64,000 nucleotides of DNA from a bacterium YEK0313 (lineage in GTDB: Bacteria > Pseudomonadota > Alphaproteobacteria > Rhizobiales > Phreatobacteraceae): NCBI GenBank assembly GCA_000751295.2, contig CCMO02000001.1:558001-622000 (forward strand). Reading direction: 5' to 3'. The translations under genes were made by a program, and so were the position numbers. The notes beneath the pieces are model-generated. The model saw only the letters and a program-made list of their open reading frames with translations. It ran no database searches and had not been told where the DNA came from. Position 1 is the first letter of the stretch. Each line of letters starts with the position of its first letter. This document shows, in pieces, positions 43,855 through 51,521 of the stretch.

Positions 43855-44937
43855 ATGAACGGCCAGAGCCTCGGCGCGCGCGGCGTCGCCATTGCCGGCA
43901 AGGAGGCCGTGCTCCTCAGCTACGGCCGGCTCGTCCGCCGGCGCATCGCCATCGTCGCGGGCCTTGCCGTTCTGCTCGTCGCGGGCTTCCTGCTCGATCT
44001 CGTCACCGGCCCGTCGGGCATGGCGGTCAGCGAGGCGCTGACGGCGCTGCTCGATCCCAGCGCGGTCAGCCGCTCGACCGCGATCATCGTCTGGGACGTG
44101 CGCCTGCCTCCGGCGCTGCTCGCCCTGTTCGTCGGCGCCGCGCTGTCGCTTGCCGGCGCGGAAATGCAGACCATCCTCAACAATCCGCTCGCGAGCCCGT
44201 TCACCCTCGGCGTCTCCTCGGCCGCTTCGCTCGGAGCCGCCCTCGCCATCGTGCTCGGCATCGGCCTGCCGGGCATTCCGCAGGCCTGGCTGGTGGTCAC
44301 CAATGCCTTCCTGTTCGCCTTCGGCTCGGTTCTGCTCCTGCAGACGATCGCCGCCTCGCGCAGCGCGGGGACCGACAGCCTGGTGCTGTTCGGCATCGCC
44401 CTCGTCTTCGCCTTCAACGCCCTGGTCGCGCTGATCCAGTTCGTCGCCTCGGCCGACGCCCTGCAGCAGCTCGTATTCTGGGGCATGGGCAGCCTGACGC
44501 GCGCTTCCTGGCCGGCCATCGGTGTGCTGGCGGTGGTGCTGGCCCTCACCTTCCCGTTCTCGGTGGCGGCGGCCTGGAAGCTGACCGCGCTGCGCCTCGG
44601 CGAGGATCGCGCCCGCAGCCTCGGCGTCGACGTCGGGCGCCTGCGCTTCAGCGCGCTGTTCCGCATCAGCCTGCTCGCCGCGACCTCGGTCGCCTTCGTC
44701 GGCACGATCGGCTTCGTCGGCCTGGTCGGGCCCCATATCGCACGGCTGCTGATCGGTGAGGATCACCGCTTCTTCCTGCCCGCCAGCGCGCTGACCGGGG
44801 CGCTGGTCATGGCGCTGGCCGACGCCGCCTCGAAAAACATCGTGCCGGGCGTGCTGCTGCCGGTCGGCATCGTCACCTCGCTGGTCGGCCTGCCGGTCTT
44901 CTTCGCCCTCATCCTGCGCCGGCGCGAACGTACATGA
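43855..44937 (+). CDS. FecCD-family iron-siderophore ABC transporter permease
   Basis: This 360-residue inner-membrane protein belongs to the BtuC/FecCD permease family with about ten helices. Landmarks are VWDVRLPPALLALFVGAALSLAGAEMQTILNNPLASPFTLGVSSAAS, FGIALVFAFNALVALIQFV, LVFWGMGSLT, AFVGTIGFVGLVGPHIARLLIGEDHRFFLPASAL and the C-terminal LVGLPVFFALILRRR. A single permease gene suggests it works as a homodimer. It overlaps the ATPase gene by four bases (ATGA). The tandem palindromes upstream suggest iron-dependent control. Confidence 0.93.
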   Translation: MNGQSLGARGVAIAGKEAVLLSYGRLVRRRIAIVAGLAVLLVAGFLLDLVTGPSGMAVSEALTALLDPSAVSRSTAIIVWDVRLPPALLALFVGAALSLAGAEMQTILNNPLASPFTLGVSSAASLGAALAIVLGIGLPGIPQAWLVVTNAFLFAFGSVLLLQTIAASRSAGTDSLVLFGIALVFAFNALVALIQFVASADALQQLVFWGMGSLTRASWPAIGVLAVVLALTFPFSVAAAWKLTALRLGEDRARSLGVDVGRLRFSALFRISLLAATSVAFVGTIGFVGLVGPHIARLLIGEDHRFFLPASALTGALVMALADAASKNIVPGVLLPVGIVTSLVGLPVFFALILRRRERT

Positions 44938-45737
44938 GCGCCGCCGGCTTTCCTCTCGCCGTCCGCGGCCTCGGCGCCGGCTATCGCAACCGCAAGGTCA
45001 TCGAGAACCTGTCGCTCGACACGATCGCGCCGGGCAGCTTCACGGCCCTGGTCGGCCCGAACGCCGCCGGCAAATCCACCCTGCTGCGGGCACTGGCCGG
45101 CCTGGTGCCGGCCAGCGGCTCGGTCCGGCTCGGCGACACCGAGCTCATGGACCTGAAGCTCGCCGAGCGGGCCTCCCATGTCGCCTTCATGCCACAGACC
45201 CTGCCGCAGGGCGCCGAGCTCACCGTGCTCGAAGGGGTCATCGGCGCGCTCAAGGCCTCGCCGCTCGCCGAATTCGACGGCGGGCTCGCCGCAGCCCGGC
45301 GGCGGGCCGTCGACGTACTCGATCGGCTCGGCATCGTCGACCTAGCGCTCGAAGGCATCGGACGGCTGTCGGGCGGCCAGCGCCAGATGGCGAGCCTGGC
45401 GCAGGCCATGGTGCGCGCGCCGAAGCTCCTGCTGCTGGACGAGCCGACGAGCGCCCTGGACCTGCGCCATCAGCTCGACGTCATGACCATCATCCGCGAG
45501 CTTGCCGCCGAAGGCCGCATCGTCGTGGCCGTCCTGCACGACCTGACCCTGGCGGCTGCCCATGCCGACCATGTCGTGGTGCTCGATCATGGCCGTTGCG
45601 CCGCCCAGGGCACGCCGGATGCTGCGATCACGCCGGCCCTGCTCGGCCAGGTCTATGGCGTCGCGGCCCGGGTCGAGCGCTGCTCGCGCGGCCGCCTGCA
45701 TATTGCCGTCGACGGCCCGGCGGCGACCGCAGCCTGA
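44934..45737 (+). CDS. Iron-siderophore ABC transporter ATP-binding protein (FecE/FhuC-like)
   Basis: This 267-residue ATPase drives siderophore import with the FecCD-type permease. Walker A is GPNAAGKST (41-49), the signature is LSGGQRQMASLAQAM, Walker B is LLLLDEPTSALD, and the D-loop/H-loop region reads LRHQLDVMTIIRELA and VAVLHDLTLAAAHADHVVVLDHG, all FecE/FhuC-type. It overlaps the permease by four bases. Its stop lies in a small hairpin (45732-45746) shared with the converging AraC gene's stop. Confidence 0.93.
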   Translation: MSAAGFPLAVRGLGAGYRNRKVIENLSLDTIAPGSFTALVGPNAAGKSTLLRALAGLVPASGSVRLGDTELMDLKLAERASHVAFMPQTLPQGAELTVLEGVIGALKASPLAEFDGGLAAARRRAVDVLDRLGIVDLALEGIGRLSGGQRQMASLAQAMVRAPKLLLLDEPTSALDLRHQLDVMTIIRELAAEGRIVVAVLHDLTLAAAHADHVVVLDHGRCAAQGTPDAAITPALLGQVYGVAARVERCSRGRLHIAVDGPAATAA

Positions 45738-45740
45738 GAT

Positions 45741-46577
45741 TCAGGCCCGCTGCAGCGGCGCCGGCGCGGCCGCCTTGCTGATCGTCCGGCTCATGGTCCG
45801 GCGCATCATGTCGCGCAGCGCATTGGTGCTGCGATAGCCGGCCGTCTCCGCCGCCAGCCGCAGCGAAACACCGTCGGCGCTCAGCGTCAGCGCATGCAGC
45901 ATGCGCAGACGCCGCCGCCATTCGGCGAAGCTCAACCCCGTCTCGGCGCGGAAGCGGCGCGTGAAGGTGCTGCGGCTGACGCCGACGACCTCCGACCAGC
46001 CGTCGAGGTCATGGGCCAGCGAAGGTGTCTGGATCAGTTCCCGGCAGAGCTTGCGCAGGGCCTTGTGCTGGGGCACGGGCAGGGCGATCTCGATCTCGGC
46101 GGCACGCCCGATCTCATCGGCGACGAGGGCGGCGAGGTGGCCGCCGCGGCCGGCGGGATCATAGAGCAGCGGGCCCTCGGCCAGCGCCTTCAGGGCGATG
46201 TCGAGCAGGTCGGACACGGCAATGACGCGGCAATCGCGGCTCATCGTCCCGTCCAGGATCTCGTCCGACAGGAAGGCCGCGCGCATCGATACGCAGCCAT
46301 AGGCGGCAAGCTCATGCGGCACGTCGGCGGCCACCAGCAGCGCGTGCCCGGCCGGCGCGGTCCAGGTGCCGTTCTCCGTATTGAGCACCAGAAGCCCGCC
46401 CGAAGCATGCAGAAGCTCGGTCCGCCGATGGCTGTGCCAACGCGTGCGGGCACCGCTCGGGAACGACTGGTCGAGCACGACCACGGGACGCGGCGTGTCC
46501 TCGTCGAGCGGCAGCCTGTTGACCCGTTCCGCCGGCATCGGCTGACCCGTTCGCGGTGGCATCGCCCTGAGCGTCAT
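45741..46577 (-). CDS. AraC-family transcriptional regulator
   Basis: This protein of about 278 residues has an N-terminal cupin-like sensor domain (about 30-130: DQSFPSGARTRWHSHRRTELLHASGGLLVLNTENGTWTAPAGHALLVAADVPHEL) and a C-terminal double HTH of the AraC type (about 180-265: LCRELIQTPSLAHDLDGWSEVVGVSRSTFTRRFRAETGLSFAEWRRRLRML). The start is uncertain (46577, 46562 or a later Met); the frame runs open into the divergent receptor gene at 46826. Sitting between the siderophore ABC genes and a divergent siderophore receptor, it probably activates the receptor in response to the ferric siderophore. Confidence 0.88.
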   Translation of the reverse strand: MTLRAMPPRTGQPMPAERVNRLPLDEDTPRPVVVLDQSFPSGARTRWHSHRRTELLHASGGLLVLNTENGTWTAPAGHALLVAADVPHELAAYGCVSMRAAFLSDEILDGTMSRDCRVIAVSDLLDIALKALAEGPLLYDPAGRGGHLAALVADEIGRAAEIEIALPVPQHKALRKLCRELIQTPSLAHDLDGWSEVVGVSRSTFTRRFRAETGLSFAEWRRRLRMLHALTLSADGVSLRLAAETAGYRSTNALRDMMRRTMSRTISKAAAPAPLQRA

Positions 46578-46661
46578 TTGCGTATCGATTTTGACCCGAT
46601 CTCGGTGAAATATGATCCACGTCCGAAACGGGATCAAGGCTAGAATAGTGACAGGCCTCGT

Positions 46662-46675
46662 CTGATTAGAATCAG
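46662..46675. promoter_or_regulatory. Perfect 14-bp palindrome in AraC/receptor intergenic region
   Basis: CTGATT-AG-AATCAG lies in the short region between the AraC regulator and the siderophore receptor, 69 bases before the receptor start. It is a candidate operator. AraC proteins more often bind direct repeats, so an iron regulator is equally possible. Confidence 0.4.
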
Positions 46676-46743
46676 TCAAATGTAGGCCACTGCAAAGAAT
46701 AAAGACAAGACACGAACTCGACATCAGCATCAAGAATCGCGAC

Positions 46744-48987
46744 ATGCCTTCTCTTCGGCCGTATCTTCGTGCGAAACGCCTGAACAAGCAGAACAGATGC
46801 AAGTCAAAAATCGCCCTTTCCGGCACGCTTTCACTTGCTTTATTCGGCCTCGAGGCGAACGCTTGGGCGCAACAGGCGGCGAACGACAGCCGGGCGGTTC
46901 AGCTCGATGAAATCCAGGTGCAGGGCCACCCGACGATGCCGGCAGGTCCGGACAGCGGCTATGTCGTGCGGCGCACGCAGACCGGCGCCAAGACCGATAC
47001 GCCGCTCATCGAGATCCCGCAGACGATCAACATCATCACCGCCGACCAGATCCGCAACCAGGGCGCCCAGACGCTCGGCGAGGCGCTGCGCTATTCGGCG
47101 GGCGTCGCGCCGGAGACCTACGGCGCCGCCTCGCAATTCGACAGCTACGTGCAGCTCCGCGGCTTCAAGGCCGACCTGTTTCTCGACGGCATGCGCCTGC
47201 CCGACGGCAGCGCCTCGACCGACTGGGCGACCGCGGTGGTCGAGCCCTACGGCCTGGAGCGTGTCGAGATCCTGCGCGGCCCCTCGGGCGCCCTTTATGG
47301 CCAGAGCAGCCCCGGCGGCATCGTCAACATGGTTTCGAAACGGCCGACCGCGACGCCGCTGCGTGAAGTGCAGATCCAGACCGGCAGCTTCTCGCGGCTG
47401 CAGGGCGCTTTCGATTTCGGCGGACCTGTCGACCCAGGCGGACAGGTGCTCTACCGGTTCACCGGCCTCGTCAGGCAATCACAGACGCAGGTCGACTTCA
47501 TGCACGACGACCGGCTGTTCCTCGCGCCCGCCCTCACCTTCCGGCCGAGCGAAGCGACCACGCTGACGGTGCTCGGCCAGTATCTGCGCGACCGCAACGG
47601 CCACACCAGCTTCAACTACCTGCCGTCATCGGGCACGCTCTTCCCCAATCCGGTCAATGGCCGCCTGCCGTTCAACCGTTATGCCGGCGAGCCCGGCTTC
47701 GACCGGTTCGATCGCGACCAGGCCATGATCGGCTATGCGCTGGACCATCGCTTCAACGACGCGGTGAGCTTCTCGCAGGGCGTCCGCTTCACCGAAACCG
47801 ATGTCTATCTGCGCGCGCTGAACCGCAACGGCGAACTTCTGCCCGACAACCGCACGCTCAACCGGGCGGCCTTCCGCATCGACGCGACGGCCCGGACGCT
47901 CACGGTGGACAACCGGCTGGTCGCGCGCTTCGACACGGGCGCGCTCCGCCACACCGCGCTGATCGGCCTCGATTACCGCAACGAGCAGACGACCTACAAT
48001 GTCGGCCGCGGCCTGGCCCCCCCGATCGACATCTTCAACCCGACCTACGGCCTCGCCGTCGCCGATCCCGGCATCAACTTCCAGACCAAGAGCGCGAGCC
48101 TCCGCCAGCTCGGCCTCTACGCCCAGGACCAGATCAAGCTCGGCAACTGGGTGGCCACCCTGTCGGGCCGCTACGACTGGGCGAGCGTCGCCGCGCGCAC
48201 CACCACGGTGGCGACGCAGGCCCGTTCCACTGTCCACAACGACAGCGGCGCCTTCACCGGCCGCGCCGGCCTCTCCTATGTGTTCGACAACGGCCTTGCG
48301 CCCTATGTCAGCTATTCCACCTCGTTCCAGCCGACGGCGGAAACCGATTTCTTCGGCCAGGTGTTCCGGCCGCTCACCTCGCGCCAGTACGAGGCCGGCA
48401 TCAAGTACCAGCCGGCCGGGGTCAACGCCTCGTTCAACGCCGCCGTCTTCGACATCCGCCAGCAGAACACGCTGACCGCCGATGCCGATCCGAGCCATCC
48501 CTTCGCCCGCGTCCAGCTCGGCGAGGTCTCGGTGCGCGGCTTCGACGCCGAGGCCCGCATGAGCCTCGGCCAGGGCTGGGGCCTCATCGCCTCCTACGCC
48601 TATCTCGACCACAAGGTGACGCGCAGCTCGGTCGCCGCCGAGATCGGCCGCCGGCTCGCCGCGACGCCGGTGCACCAGGCCTCGCTCTGGGCCGACTACA
48701 CGGTGCAATCGGGCGGCCTTGCCGGCCTGACGGTCGGCGCGGGCCTGCGCTATGTCGGCAATACCACCGATCCGAGCAATACGGTGGCGATCCCGCCGCA
48801 TCTGCTGGTCGATGCCAGCCTGCACTACGATCTCGGCAACGCCTCGCCGCGGCTGGCCGGCGCCCGGCTGTCGGTGACGGCGAAGAACCTGTTCGATACC
48901 TATTACGTGTCCCAATGCGGCAACGTGCCCGGCTGCTCGCTCGGCTCGCGCCGCACCGTGCTGGCGACGCTGACCTATCGATGGTGA
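46744..48987 (+). CDS. TonB-dependent siderophore receptor
   Basis: This outer-membrane receptor of 747 residues resembles FhuA/FoxA-type ferric-siderophore receptors. A long signal sequence ends near AWAQQ (about residue 41), a TonB box-like VQLDEIQVQG follows, then the plug domain (about 75-190: IEIPQTINIITADQIRNQGAQTLGEALRYSAGV, YVQLRGF, GLERVEILRGPSGALYGQSSPGGIVNMVSKRP) and a 22-strand barrel ending in the canonical aromatic terminus LATLTYRW. The siderophore cannot be named. It is followed, overlapping by seven bases, by a periplasmic binding protein gene. Confidence 0.95.
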   Translation: MPSLRPYLRAKRLNKQNRCKSKIALSGTLSLALFGLEANAWAQQAANDSRAVQLDEIQVQGHPTMPAGPDSGYVVRRTQTGAKTDTPLIEIPQTINIITADQIRNQGAQTLGEALRYSAGVAPETYGAASQFDSYVQLRGFKADLFLDGMRLPDGSASTDWATAVVEPYGLERVEILRGPSGALYGQSSPGGIVNMVSKRPTATPLREVQIQTGSFSRLQGAFDFGGPVDPGGQVLYRFTGLVRQSQTQVDFMHDDRLFLAPALTFRPSEATTLTVLGQYLRDRNGHTSFNYLPSSGTLFPNPVNGRLPFNRYAGEPGFDRFDRDQAMIGYALDHRFNDAVSFSQGVRFTETDVYLRALNRNGELLPDNRTLNRAAFRIDATARTLTVDNRLVARFDTGALRHTALIGLDYRNEQTTYNVGRGLAPPIDIFNPTYGLAVADPGINFQTKSASLRQLGLYAQDQIKLGNWVATLSGRYDWASVAARTTTVATQARSTVHNDSGAFTGRAGLSYVFDNGLAPYVSYSTSFQPTAETDFFGQVFRPLTSRQYEAGIKYQPAGVNASFNAAVFDIRQQNTLTADADPSHPFARVQLGEVSVRGFDAEARMSLGQGWGLIASYAYLDHKVTRSSVAAEIGRRLAATPVHQASLWADYTVQSGGLAGLTVGAGLRYVGNTTDPSNTVAIPPHLLVDASLHYDLGNASPRLAGARLSVTAKNLFDTYYVSQCGNVPGCSLGSRRTVLATLTYRW

Positions 48988-50099
48988 CCGTGCCGATGGC
49001 GCTCGCGCGCATTCTGGGGGTTCTCGCGCTCGGCCTCGCCGCCCTGCTCGGCCAGGCGCGGGCCGATGCGCCGATCAGGGTCACCGACCTTGCCGGACGC
49101 GAGGTCGTGCTGGCGCGGCCGGCCGGACGCATCGTGCTCGGCGCCTGGGTGAGCCTCGATGCCCTGTCGCTGATCCATCCCGATCCGGTCGGCCTCCTCG
49201 CCGGCTGGGCCGACGGCGGCGCCAACGGCATCCAGCCCGCCATCCTGCGCGCGAAATTCCCGGCGATCGACCATGTGCCTGTGGTCGGCCGCGGCACGCT
49301 CGACAGTATTTCCGCCGAAGCGATCATCGCGCGCCGGCCGGACCTCGTCGTCGCCTCCACCTTCGATGTCCAGCGCTTCGGCTCCGGTCCCGCGGCCCTG
49401 CCGCCGGTCCTGGCAAGGCTCGAGGCCGCCGGCATTCCGGTCGTGGTCATCGACTTCTTCCTCGAGCCGCTCGCCCATACCGAGCCGAGCCTGCGCATCC
49501 TCGGTCGCCTCATCGGCCGCGAGACCGAGGCCGAGGCCTTCATCGGATTCTACCGTGGCCGGCTCGACCGCATCGCCGGCCGGCTCGCGGGCGCGAAGCC
49601 CGCGCCGCGCTCGCTCTTCCTCCATGCCTTCGCGGCGCGTCCCGACTGCTGCTTCACCGCCGGCCCCGGCAGCGTCGACGGGCTGATCCGCGCCGCCGGC
49701 GGCGGCAATGTCGGCGCCGAGCGGCTGACCGCGCCGGTCGGCCAGGTCAGCGTCGAGTTTCTGCTCGCCCGCAATCCGGACGTCTATGTCGCAACCGGCG
49801 TCGGCGCGCCCGGCGGCTTCGCGCTCGGGCCTGGCGTTACGGCCAACCGCGCCACGGAAGGTTTCGCCGGCCTGCTCCGCAGGCCTGAGCTCTCGGCCCT
49901 CGGCGCCGTCTCCGGACGCCGGGCGCATGGCCTCTGGCATCTCTTCGTGCACACGCCGACCCATATCGTCGCCGTCGAGCTCCTCGCCAAATGGCTCCAT
50001 CCGGAGCTCTTCGCCGACATCGATCCGCGCGCGACGCTCGACGAGATCAACAGCCGCTTCCTGGCGGCGCCGCTCACCGGCACGTTCTGGGTCGACTGA
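48981..50099 (+). CDS. Iron-siderophore ABC transporter substrate-binding protein
   Basis: This 372-residue periplasmic binding protein of the BtuF/FecB/FhuD family has a Sec signal (ALARILGVLALGLAALLGQARA, cleavage before DAPI) and a two-lobe fold: VTDLAGREVVLARPAGRIVLG opens the mature part, ISAEAIIARRPDLVVAS is in lobe 1, and VSVEFLLARNPDVYVATGV in lobe 2. The start at 48981 overlaps the receptor stop by seven bases; 48996 is an alternative Met. It should hand the siderophore to the FecCD/FecE pair encoded upstream, completing the uptake system within the window. Confidence 0.92.
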   Translation: MVTVPMALARILGVLALGLAALLGQARADAPIRVTDLAGREVVLARPAGRIVLGAWVSLDALSLIHPDPVGLLAGWADGGANGIQPAILRAKFPAIDHVPVVGRGTLDSISAEAIIARRPDLVVASTFDVQRFGSGPAALPPVLARLEAAGIPVVVIDFFLEPLAHTEPSLRILGRLIGRETEAEAFIGFYRGRLDRIAGRLAGAKPAPRSLFLHAFAARPDCCFTAGPGSVDGLIRAAGGGNVGAERLTAPVGQVSVEFLLARNPDVYVATGVGAPGGFALGPGVTANRATEGFAGLLRRPELSALGAVSGRRAHGLWHLFVHTPTHIVAVELLAKWLHPELFADIDPRATLDEINSRFLAAPLTGTFWVD

Positions 50100-50250
50100 A
50101 CCGCGGCCGTTTCAGGTCGATGCGCGCTGCCTGGACGAAGTCTCATGGCGCGCGTGACGCAAGGCCTGCCGGACGGCGACATCCATTCGCGCTGTCCATT
50201 GCATGCCCGTTCACGACGTCTTCAGCCTGACCACCATGGCGTGCATGGGT

Positions 50251-50272
50251 CGTAAGGTTCGCGTAAGTGCTC
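50251..50272. promoter_or_regulatory. 11-bp-period direct repeat upstream of the double-glycine peptide gene
   Basis: CGTAAG occurs at 50251-50256 and 50262-50267, an 11-base period, about 65-80 bases before the peptide's ATG. OmpR/PhoB-class response regulators bind direct repeats with this spacing. Two half-sites only, so the assignment is tentative. Confidence 0.35.
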
Positions 50273-50331
50273 GCTCATAGGGTCGGTTCCATCGAAATAC
50301 CGGGCACAAGCCCAGACGATGGAGACCTTCG

Positions 50332-50607
50332 ATGACCAGCAAGACCGACGGCACCGTTGCGCTGACCGATGCCAGCCTGGAAACCGTGAATGGCGGCTTC
50401 GATGTCGTGAAGCAGCTCGAACACATCGGTGAGAGCACGCTGGACGGGGCCAAGACCGGCGGCAGGATCGGCATCCTCGGCGGTCCGGTCTTCCCCTTCG
50501 GCGGCATGGGCGCCGGCGCTATCTTGGGCGCGATCGGCGGCGTCAAGGACGCTGTCGGCGACGGCGTCAACGAGGCCGTCGCAGGCCTCAAGACCCTGCT
50601 GAAGTAA
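50332..50607 (+). CDS. Double-glycine leader peptide, bacteriocin/microcin-like
   Basis: This 91-residue peptide begins with a 22-residue leader ending LTDASLETVNGG, which fits the double-glycine leader pattern: Leu at -12, Thr at -11, Leu at -7, Val at -4, Gly-Gly at -2/-1. Cleavage after Gly22 would leave a 69-residue, cysteine-free, nearly neutral core, with a central Gly/Ala-rich hydrophobic stretch (GGMGAGAILGAIGG) carrying overlapping GxxxG motifs, typical of class II bacteriocins that pack helices in a membrane. GGAG is well spaced before the ATG. No C39-peptidase exporter or immunity gene is adjacent; the PrtD-type exporter here lacks that domain. A strong hairpin follows. Function is inferred from form. 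Confidence 0.8.
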   Translation: MTSKTDGTVALTDASLETVNGGFDVVKQLEHIGESTLDGAKTGGRIGILGGPVFPFGGMGAGAILGAIGGVKDAVGDGVNEAVAGLKTLLK

Positions 50608-50631
50608 TCGACGCCCTTGCCCGGCAACAGC

Positions 50632-50663
50632 GCGGCCCCGTCACCCCATGGTGGCGGGGCCGC
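50632..50663. terminator. Strong bidirectional hairpin
   Basis: GCGGCCCCGTCACC pairs with GGTGGCGGGGCCGC (one T-G pair) around the loop CCAT, a 14-bp stem. It lies 25 bases after the peptide stop and six bases from the converging amidohydrolase stop. No T-run follows on either strand, so it may work as a Rho-independent-like block or an mRNA end protector. Confidence 0.6.
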
Positions 50664-50669
50664 CGGCCG

Positions 50670-51521
50670 TCAGGGCAGACGCAGGAAGCGCCGCGCATTC
50701 TCGTAGAGCCAGAGGTGCTTGACGTCCTCGCCGATGGGCAAGGCGCGGATCTCCTCGATCGTCCGGCCGATCGGGCCGAGCGGATAGGCGCTGCCGAAGA
50801 TGATCCGGTCCTTCAGGACGGTGCGGCCATATTGCAGCAGCGGCTCGTAGCCCGAGCCTGCGACCGTCAGGTATTTCGGGCGCACGGCGACGAGCCCGAT
50901 GCTGACATTGGCGTGGCGCCAGGCGACGCCGATGAGCTCGTGCACCCATGGAAAGCCCGGCGGCGAGGCGCAGACCCTGAGTTCCGGGAAATCGACCATG
51001 ACCTCGTCGAGCAGCGAGGGATGGCCGTAGCGCATCAGCGTCGAGGTCGCGAAATTGATCGAGCAGTGGATGTTCACGGGAATGTCCAGCTCGATGCACT
51101 TGGCATAGAGCGGATACATGCGCCGGTCGTTGATCGCCATCTTGTGCTCGAAGCACTGCAGGTTGAGGCCGCGCAGGCCGAGCTCGCGCACGGCATGATC
51201 GAGCTCGCGCACCGCCGTCATGCCCTTGTTCGGGTCGACCCCGGCAAAGCCGATGAAGCGCGGCCCCTGGCTCTCGCAGAACCCGGCGACGTCCTCGTTG
51301 CGGATGCGCCAGCCATAGGTGGTCTCGAGGTCGCGCGCCTTGACGCAGATATGGCTGACCCCGGCCTTGTCGTATTCGGCGAGATAGCCGGCAAGATCGC
51401 CCTGCAGGGCTTCGGCAGCCCCCTCGCTGTTGGAATAGACCTGGCGATAGCGGTTGAGATGCTGGGCGGCCTTCGGGCCGAAGGCCGGCACCGGCGGGCG
51501 GCTGCCATAGTCGATGATCAT
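50670..51521 (-). CDS. Amidohydrolase-2 family protein with degenerate metal site
   Basis: This 283-residue TIM-barrel protein resembles the COG2159 amidohydrolase/decarboxylase family. It keeps the fold landmarks VDPNKG, LRGLNLQCFEHKMAINDRRMYPLYAKCIELDIPVNIHCSINF and VKHLWLYENARRFLRL. The usual metal ligands are altered: the N-terminal HxH is replaced by MIIDYGSRPPVPAF, the HxGG...PW block reads CASPPGFPWVHEL, and the terminal SDYP motif reads GSAYPLG. A subfamily with MIID-x-RPP starts exists. Its ATG overlaps the amidase stop by four bases, so it likely acts on the amidase product. Confidence 0.8.
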   Translation of the reverse strand: MIIDYGSRPPVPAFGPKAAQHLNRYRQVYSNSEGAAEALQGDLAGYLAEYDKAGVSHICVKARDLETTYGWRIRNEDVAGFCESQGPRFIGFAGVDPNKGMTAVRELDHAVRELGLRGLNLQCFEHKMAINDRRMYPLYAKCIELDIPVNIHCSINFATSTLMRYGHPSLLDEVMVDFPELRVCASPPGFPWVHELIGVAWRHANVSIGLVAVRPKYLTVAGSGYEPLLQYGRTVLKDRIIFGSAYPLGPIGRTIEEIRALPIGEDVKHLWLYENARRFLRLP

